NCBI GenBank assembly: GCA_005882235.1
Contig: VBCT01000189.1
Location: 1-10,492 of the forward strand
Direction of reading: 5' to 3'
DNA: 10,492 nt
Origin: Betaproteobacteria bacterium
Lineage (GTDB): Bacteria; Pseudomonadota; Gammaproteobacteria; Burkholderiales; SG8-39
Below, piece by piece: positions 6,205 through 10,492 of this stretch. Both the position numbers and the translations under genes were made by a program. Each line of letters starts with the position of its first letter. Positions within the stretch are counted from its first letter, which is position 1. The notes beneath the pieces are model-generated. The model saw only the letters and a program-made list of their open reading frames with translations. It did not search any database and was not told the origin of the DNA.

Positions 6205-6681
6205 CTAGAGCGGTATCGCAAGCAGCGTATCTACGCTGCGGCTGTCGAGGACCACGACTCTTTCCTCGAACTGCAGCTCGCCGCCGTCGCCCTTCATGCG
6301 GATACGGTCGAGGTAGCGGCCGCTCGCGAACAGCATCGACTCCCCCGTGTGCATGATACGCACGACCTGGAAGTTCGAGCTCGCGCGCGCGGTGTTCGCA
6401 TCCACCCGCTCGACGAGCGTCGAGGACACCGTGTGCCGGTATCGCTGCGCCTCGTAGATGTTGGCGTGCCGCAGCGCCGAGACGCGATCGGCCAGCATGG
6501 CGCGCGAGTCGCCGTAGATGATGGACAGGGGCAGGCCGCGCTCGAGGTTCTCCGCGGTGGTGATGCGGTAGAGGCACGTCTCCGCGAAAAACCCCGGCCA
6601 GTCTTCCAGACGGTCGTCATCGATGGCGTGGACATAGCGGGCGAGGAGGTTCTCCACCGCGAGCTGGAGCGCGGCGTCCAT
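6205..6681 (-). CDS. Aromatic ring-hydroxylating dioxygenase, beta subunit (TphA3-like)
   Basis: A 158-residue small subunit of a Rieske non-haem iron dioxygenase. It has the usual length and NTF2-like fold signature and plays a structural role in the alpha3-beta3 complex. Recognisable segments are SALRHANIYE, QRYRH, VRIMHTGE, FASGRYLD and the C-terminal DTLLAIPL. From memory these agree well with TphA3 of terephthalate 1,2-dioxygenase and with beta subunits of the salicylate/anthranilate group. The start is ATG at 6679-6681, four bases after the alpha-subunit stop. The frame stays open upstream into the alpha gene, but that extension is Arg/Ser-rich shadow sequence, and the ATG gives the family length. 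It is translated as the second gene of a two-gene operon. The stop is TAG at 6205-6207, 10 bases from the convergent ParA-type gene. Confidence 0.9.
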   Translation of the reverse strand: MDAALQLAVENLLARYVHAIDDDRLEDWPGFFAETCLYRITTAENLERGLPLSIIYGDSRAMLADRVSALRHANIYEAQRYRHTVSSTLVERVDANTARASSNFQVVRIMHTGESMLFASGRYLDRIRMKGDGGELQFEERVVVLDSRSVDTLLAIPL

Positions 6682-6685
6682 CCGC

Positions 6686-7921
6686 TCAGAGGCCCATGTG
6701 CCTGCGGTACTGCTGCCACAGGCCGCGCACCGAGGTTTCGGTGACGCGCGACTCGTTCGACTCGACCGTGCGCCCGCCCATTTCGACGAACGACGAGCGT
6801 TCCGACGCACCTGCGGCGCCGCGCTGGACGAACCCCGTCGCCGCGCCGTCCTCGAGCGAAATGTACCCCGCCGGGCCGACGAGATTGGCCTGCTTCATGC
6901 GCAACTCGGTCATCCTCGCGTCGTCCGACGCATAGCCGAAGCAGGTCCACACGAGCTCGGTGCGGCGCACACCCTTCGGCAGCACCTGGCGCACGGCGAG
7001 GCTGTTCATGATCTGCTGCAGCACGAACCCCGGGAACACGGTGAGGATCTGCAGCGTGACGCCGTCGCCGATCTCGTCCACGGACTCCAGCATCTGCGGC
7101 GCCTCCAGCGCGTAGCCGCCGCTCGCCGAGCGCATGCCGGCACGCTCGTACTCGTCCCCGGACGGGTCCGATTTCATCATGGTGAAGCTGGCGTGGCTGC
7201 CGCCTTCGCCGCCGACGACCACCCCGCCTTTCTGCTCGAGCCGGTTCAGGCGGAAGGTCGAGAAAAAAAGATGCAGCAGGCTCGCGTGGTACGTGTCCTT
7301 CACGTTCTCGAAGTAGAGCTTCCAGTTGCTCTGCAACACCTGGGTATAGCCGCCGAGCAGCCTCACCGGCTCCTTCATCACCCGCCTGATTTTCGCGGCG
7401 ACTTCGGGACCGATGTACTGCTCGATCGGCGGCGTCGCCTCCGAAAGCGTTGCGAACATCAGCCCGCAGAAGGTCGCCACGCGCAGTTTCCTCGGCGCCT
7501 CGCTCTCCGGCTTAGCGTCCTCGGGCATCCCGCCCTGCCCCCTGACGCCGCGCCGGAACGCGACTCCGGTGAGGTTGCCCTCCAGGTCGTAGGTCCAGTT
7601 GTGATAAATGCAGGTAATCTCTTTCGTGTTGCCGCGGCTTTTCAGACACAGGAGCGCGCCGCGGTGCGCGCAACGGTTCTCGAAGCAGTTGAGCGCGCCC
7701 CCCTCGTCGCGGGTCACCACCACCGGCATCTCGCCGACGAAAGTAGTCTTGAAATCGCCCTTCTCCGGCAGCTCGGCCTCGAGCCCGAGGAAATTCCAGG
7801 TGTCGCCGCGGTAGATGTGCTCCTGCTCGCGGCGGTAGACGTCCTCGTCCTGGTATATCCAGTAGGGAACTCGGGCCAGGCCTTCGGCCGGCCAGGCGCG
7901 TGATGCGGGGACTGCGGACAA
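6686..7921 (-). CDS. Aromatic ring-hydroxylating dioxygenase, alpha subunit (TphA2-like)
   Basis: The 411-residue catalytic subunit of a Rieske dioxygenase, which adds both atoms of O2 to an aromatic acid to give a cis-dihydrodiol. The Rieske [2Fe-2S] ligands are C84-x-H86 and C104-x-x-H107. In the catalytic domain, the bridging Asp is D209 and the mononuclear iron ligands are H212, H217 and D358 (ENVKDTYHASLLH and SLEDGAATGF). Features such as GVRGQGGMP, VTLQILTVFPGFVLQQI and TETSVRG match TphA2 as I recall it better than benzoate or biphenyl dioxygenases; salicylate 5-hydroxylase is the next closest group. The start is TTG at 7919-7921, supported by AAGGA seven bases upstream and no other start nearby. 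Its electron donor (a TphA1-type reductase or a ferredoxin pair) is not in the window. It is divergent from the second Bug receptor, 77 bases apart. Confidence 0.92.
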   Translation of the reverse strand: MSAVPASRAWPAEGLARVPYWIYQDEDVYRREQEHIYRGDTWNFLGLEAELPEKGDFKTTFVGEMPVVVTRDEGGALNCFENRCAHRGALLCLKSRGNTKEITCIYHNWTYDLEGNLTGVAFRRGVRGQGGMPEDAKPESEAPRKLRVATFCGLMFATLSEATPPIEQYIGPEVAAKIRRVMKEPVRLLGGYTQVLQSNWKLYFENVKDTYHASLLHLFFSTFRLNRLEQKGGVVVGGEGGSHASFTMMKSDPSGDEYERAGMRSASGGYALEAPQMLESVDEIGDGVTLQILTVFPGFVLQQIMNSLAVRQVLPKGVRRTELVWTCFGYASDDARMTELRMKQANLVGPAGYISLEDGAATGFVQRGAAGASERSSFVEMGGRTVESNESRVTETSVRGLWQQYRRHMGL

Positions 7922-7998
7922 GGGAAGATCCTTATCGGGAAATTCGTTCAGGCCGATTCTAGCACCGGTAAAATGGCGCGAGACCGAGGAGAAAGTCG
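7922..7998. promoter_or_regulatory. Compact divergent promoter region of the tph-like locus
   Basis: Seventy-seven bases separate the dioxygenase alpha start (minus) from the Bug receptor start (plus). On the minus strand, TAGAAT (complement of 7956-7961) is a good -10 candidate. On the plus strand, TAAAAT (7969-7974) is another, placing a start site about 18 bases before ATG 7999. Neither has a convincing -35, as expected for activator-dependent promoters. The two candidates are only 7 bases apart, so one bound regulator could control both directions. Ribosome-binding sites are GAGGAG (7986-7991) for the receptor and AAGGA (complement of 7929-7933), which supports the TTG start of the dioxygenase. 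Confidence 0.45.
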
Positions 7999-8961
7999 AT
8001 GAGGCCCACGATCGCCCGGATGCTCGCCGCCGCGCTGTGCGGATTTCCGCTCACGCTGCACACGCAGGCATACCCGAACAAGTCCGTGAGGATCGTCGCG
8101 CCCTTCCCAGCCGGAGGCAGTGCCGACGTCATCCCGCGCATCATCGGCGAGAAGCTGTCGCTCAAGTGGGGCCAGCCCGTCATCGTGGAAAACCGCGCGG
8201 GCGCCGCCGGCAACATCGGCGCCGAGTACGTCTTCAAGGCCGAGCCAGACGGCTACACGCTGCTGTCCTCGCCGCCGCCTCCTCTCATCATCAATCCGAA
8301 CCTATATCGGAATCTTCCCTTCGACCCGGCGCAGTTCGTGCCGGTGGGCGTCATGGTCGCAATCCCCAACGTGGTCCTCGTAAATCCCACGGTGCCGGTG
8401 AACAGCATCCGTGAGCTGATCGACTACGCCAAGGCGAACCCGGACAAGCTCAACTACGCCTCGCAGGGCAGCGGTACGACCTCGCACCTCACCGGCGAGA
8501 TGTTCAAGTCAATGGCGGGCGTGCGCCTAACGCACATCCCCTACAAGGGCAGCGCGCCCGCGCTCACCGACCTGCTTGCCGGGCAGGTGGAGATGATGTT
8601 CGACAATCTAGGCGTGTCGCGGCAGCACGTGGTAAGCGGCAAGCTGAAGCTGCTCGCGGTGTGCAGCGAGAAGCGCATCGCGTCGCTTCCCGACGTGCCG
8701 GCGCTTGCCGAGATCCTCCCGGGATTCGAGGCGGTCGCGTGGTTCGGCATCGTCGCGCCGCCTAAGACGCCGATGCCGATCGCCGAGAGGATCTCAGCCG
8801 CCGTGGCCGAGGTGCTGAAGCTGTCCGACGTGCAGAAACGCCTCGCTGATCTCTCGGCCGAGGCGATCGGCAACACGCCGGCGCAGATGGCCGCGTTCAT
8901 GAAGAAGGACGCCGAGCGCTGGAAAGGGGTGATCCGCTCCGCCGGGGTCAAGGCGGATTAG
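7999..8961 (+). CDS. Bug/TctC-family periplasmic solute-binding receptor (second copy, TphC-like context)
   Basis: A 320-residue receptor of the same family as the one at 3649-4623. It has a signal peptide with cleavage near residue 24 (HTQA before YPNK). PFPAGG lies at 35-40 and PDGYTL at 83-88, with NYASQG, PYKG and MMFDNLG further on. The start ATG 7999 has GAGGAG seven bases upstream. The stop TAG at 8959-8961 touches the next gene's ATG, so translation of the two is probably coupled. In Comamonas the tph operon has a receptor of this family (TphC) that delivers terephthalate to a shared TctAB-type permease. The neighbours here make a similar job likely. The ligand is inferred from context only and no permease gene is present. 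Confidence 0.93.
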   Translation: MRPTIARMLAAALCGFPLTLHTQAYPNKSVRIVAPFPAGGSADVIPRIIGEKLSLKWGQPVIVENRAGAAGNIGAEYVFKAEPDGYTLLSSPPPPLIINPNLYRNLPFDPAQFVPVGVMVAIPNVVLVNPTVPVNSIRELIDYAKANPDKLNYASQGSGTTSHLTGEMFKSMAGVRLTHIPYKGSAPALTDLLAGQVEMMFDNLGVSRQHVVSGKLKLLAVCSEKRIASLPDVPALAEILPGFEAVAWFGIVAPPKTPMPIAERISAAVAEVLKLSDVQKRLADLSAEAIGNTPAQMAAFMKKDAERWKGVIRSAGVKAD

Positions 8962-9963
8962 ATGAGCCTGCCGCGAATCGCCATCGCCACCGGCGATCCC
9001 GCAGGGATCGGCCCCGAAATCGCCCTCAAGGCGGCGCTGGCCCCGCAGGTACGAAAAATCTGCCGGCCGCTGCTCGTCGGCGACCGCAGCGCGCTCGAGG
9101 CGCATGCCGATGCCTGCGGTCTCAAACCGGATCTCCGCTGCCTCACGCGCGCCGCCGATGCGGCCTGGAACGACGGGGCGCTGGCCCTGGTCGAGCGCAG
9201 GCAGTTCAAGCCCGGCGAGCTGCACATCGGTGCAATCGCCGCGCCACACGGCGAAGCCGCGCTCGATTCTGCGAAGACCGCGATCGACGCGGCGCTCGCC
9301 GGCGAGGTGGACGCGGTCGTCGCCGCGCCGCATACGGAAAGCTCGATCAAGCTCGCCGGAATCGAGTTCGACGGCTATCCCACGTTCGTCGCGCGCTGCG
9401 CCGGCGTTTCGCCCGAGGACGCGTTCCTCATGCTCTGCTTCGACTCGGGCGGGACCGAAATGCGCATCGCGCACGCGACGCTGCACGCGAGCCTGCGCCG
9501 CGCGATCAAGCTCGTCACGCGCGACCGCGTGCTGCACGCGATCCGCTCGGCGGATTCGGCGTTGCGCCGCATGGGCATCGCTCACCCGCGCATCGCCGTG
9601 TCGGGACTCAACCCCCACGCCGGCGAGGGCGGTCTTTTCGGCGACGAGGAGCAGGAGATCATCGGCCCGGCGATCGCCGACGCGAAGAAGAACGACGTCG
9701 CAGCCGAAGGCCCGTTCGGCGCCGATACCATGTTCCTGAAGAAGGGCTACGACGCTTTCGTCGTCATGATCCACGACCAGGGGCACATCTTGGCGAAAAC
9801 CCAGGCCTTTTCCGACACCGCAGCCCTCACCATCGGCACACCGGTGCTATTCTCCTCGGTCGCGCACGGCAGCGCGCTCGACATCGCCGGGAAGAACCGC
9901 GCCGATCCGGGCGCGATCATCTCGGCGATCAGGCGGCTCGCCGGTGCCTCTCCGGCGGGATAA
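8962..9963 (+). CDS. PdxA-superfamily dehydrogenase, TphB-type (probable dihydrodiol dicarboxylate dehydrogenase)
   Basis: A 333-residue NAD-dependent, metal-dependent oxidative decarboxylase of the PdxA superfamily. Superfamily marks are ATGDPAGIGPEI (9-20), LNPHAGEGGLFG (216-227), GPFGADTMF (250-258) and AHGSALDIAG (301-310). Metal ligands equivalent to E. coli PdxA H166, H211 and H266 appear to be H175, H219 and H271. The PdxA substrate motif GHTE is replaced by GYPT (138-141), and HDQGLP by HDQGHI (271-276). As I recall, TphB of terephthalate degradation shows the same two changes (GYPS and HDQGHI). This argues against 4-hydroxythreonine-phosphate and for re-aromatisation of a cis-diol carboxylate with release of CO2. 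The start ATG abuts the receptor stop; the PanB-like gene follows after 4 bases. Automatic annotation would probably call it pdxA. Confidence 0.85.
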   Translation: MSLPRIAIATGDPAGIGPEIALKAALAPQVRKICRPLLVGDRSALEAHADACGLKPDLRCLTRAADAAWNDGALALVERRQFKPGELHIGAIAAPHGEAALDSAKTAIDAALAGEVDAVVAAPHTESSIKLAGIEFDGYPTFVARCAGVSPEDAFLMLCFDSGGTEMRIAHATLHASLRRAIKLVTRDRVLHAIRSADSALRRMGIAHPRIAVSGLNPHAGEGGLFGDEEQEIIGPAIADAKKNDVAAEGPFGADTMFLKKGYDAFVVMIHDQGHILAKTQAFSDTAALTIGTPVLFSSVAHGSALDIAGKNRADPGAIISAIRRLAGASPAG

Positions 9964-9967
9964 AGGG

Positions 9968-10492
9968 ATGGAAGACAAGCTAACGATTTCCGCTCTCCGG
10001 CAAATGAAGAGCGACGGACGCAAGATCGTCGGCGTGGTCGCCTGGGACACCGAGATAGCGAGAATCGCGGACCGCGCCGGCGTGGACCTGATCTCGGTGG
10101 GCGACTCGGTCGGCCTCAATCTCTGGGGGCACGCGACGGACAGGGAAGTAACCGTCGACGAGATGCTGATCTGCTGCAAAGCCGTGCGCCGCGGCGCGAA
10201 GCGCGCGCTGGTCAGTTGCGATATTCCCGATGGCCCGACGCAAGAAGGAACGGGCGCCGCAATCATTGCCGCCGTCCGCCTCGCAAAAGAAGGAGGGGCG
10301 GACATGGTGAAGGTCTTGGGCGATCCCGGCGTGGTGAAAGCAATCGTCCGCGCGGGCGTCCCGGTCTTTGCCGAATTCCATGGCGAGAAACTTCCTGCCG
10401 ACGAACTGGTGGAAGAAGCAAAGCGATTGGAAGATGCCGGCGCCTCGGTTCTGGACTTCAGGCACTCCGGTCCCGTGGCCGGTCCTGCCGTC
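9968..10492 (+). CDS. PanB-like (ketopantoate hydroxymethyltransferase superfamily) protein, 3' end outside window
   Basis: An open frame of 175 codons with no stop before the window end. It starts at ATG 9968, four bases after the PdxA/TphB-type gene. The sequence follows E. coli PanB closely in outline: LTISALRQMK, ARIADRAGVDLISVGDSVGL, GH (54-55), VTVDEM, AVRRGAKRAL, then GGADMVKVLGD. The metal-binding Asp residues are kept (D46 in VGDS, and D85). K115, equivalent to PanB K112, is also kept. The Glu after it (PanB E114) is L117. The PanB GHLGL histidine position reads Glu136, and the catalytic Glu181 position falls at Arg165 (LDFRHSG). It is therefore a TIM-barrel PanB relative with a rebuilt active site, unlikely to make ketopantoate. 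A lyase or aldolase acting on a product of the locus is one possibility; no function can be assigned. It appears to be the third gene of the receptor-led operon. Confidence 0.8.
   Translation, partial: MEDKLTISALRQMKSDGRKIVGVVAWDTEIARIADRAGVDLISVGDSVGLNLWGHATDREVTVDEMLICCKAVRRGAKRALVSCDIPDGPTQEGTGAAIIAAVRLAKEGGADMVKVLGDPGVVKAIVRAGVPVFAEFHGEKLPADELVEEAKRLEDAGASVLDFRHSGPVAGPAV

Noticed and set aside
6698..7903. 401-codon plus-strand frame antisense to the dioxygenase alpha subunit
   Set aside because: The minus strand carries all Rieske and iron-binding motifs; the plus-strand translation is His/Arg/Ala-rich without a domain.
8794..9786. 330-codon minus-strand frame across the PdxA-type gene
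   Set aside because: Antisense shadow; the plus strand holds the intact metal and family motifs.
8962..9963. Vitamin B6 biosynthetic PdxA
   Set aside because: The GHTE substrate motif is replaced and the neighbours are catabolic; TphB-type function fits better.
9980..10465. Minus-strand frame opposite the PanB-like gene
   Set aside because: The plus frame has clear PanB-type motifs and abuts the upstream operon gene; the minus frame has none.

Overview
The window is high-GC (roughly 60-65% by eye) and densely coded on both strands, apart from one lower-GC stretch at about 3.06-3.65 kb. It looks like Betaproteobacteria, probably Burkholderiales or a relative. The reasons are two Bug/TctC-type solute receptors without TctA/TctB partners, an aromatic-acid gene set resembling the Comamonas terephthalate (tph) genes, and a Hanks-type kinase beside a haem-sensor HAMP protein. 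The taxonomic call is an inference from gene content only.

Layout. (1) 2-1972, plus strand: the 3' part of a Tll0287-like/DUF3365 haem-sensor protein with one membrane segment and a HAMP domain, followed after 27 bases by a cytosolic Ser/Thr protein kinase with a duplicated C-terminal module. (2) 1979-3055, minus strand: an amidohydrolase of the ACMSD-like family with a Tat signal, convergent with the kinase. (3) 3056-3648: a lower-GC stretch with a start-less gene remnant, a small hydrophobic ORF, several short dyads, and a short direct repeat near each edge. (4) 3649-4623, plus strand: a Bug/TctC periplasmic receptor. (5) 4667-5248 minus and 5442-6194 plus: a membrane-anchored SleB-type cell-wall hydrolase divergent from an orphan ParA-type ATPase. 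(6) 6205-7921, minus strand: beta and alpha subunits of a TphA3/TphA2-type Rieske dioxygenase. (7) 7999-10492, plus strand, divergent from the dioxygenase: a second Bug/TctC receptor, a PdxA-superfamily dehydrogenase of the TphB kind, and a PanB-like protein cut by the window end.

How the genes may work together. Blocks 6 and 7 are best read as one divergent catabolic locus. The receptor captures an aromatic (di)carboxylate in the periplasm. The dioxygenase makes a cis-dihydrodiol carboxylate. The PdxA/TphB-type dehydrogenase re-aromatises it with loss of CO2. The dioxygenase reductase (TphA1-type) and a regulator are not in the window. The PanB-like protein has the PanB fold signature but lacks the Glu residues expected for metal binding and catalysis, so it should not be called ketopantoate hydroxymethyltransferase; its role is the most open question here. 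The two Bug receptors are about 60-65% identical to each other by eye, so the receptor at 3649 may belong to the same physiological theme.

No rRNA, tRNA, CRISPR array, transposase or recognisable rho-independent terminator was seen.
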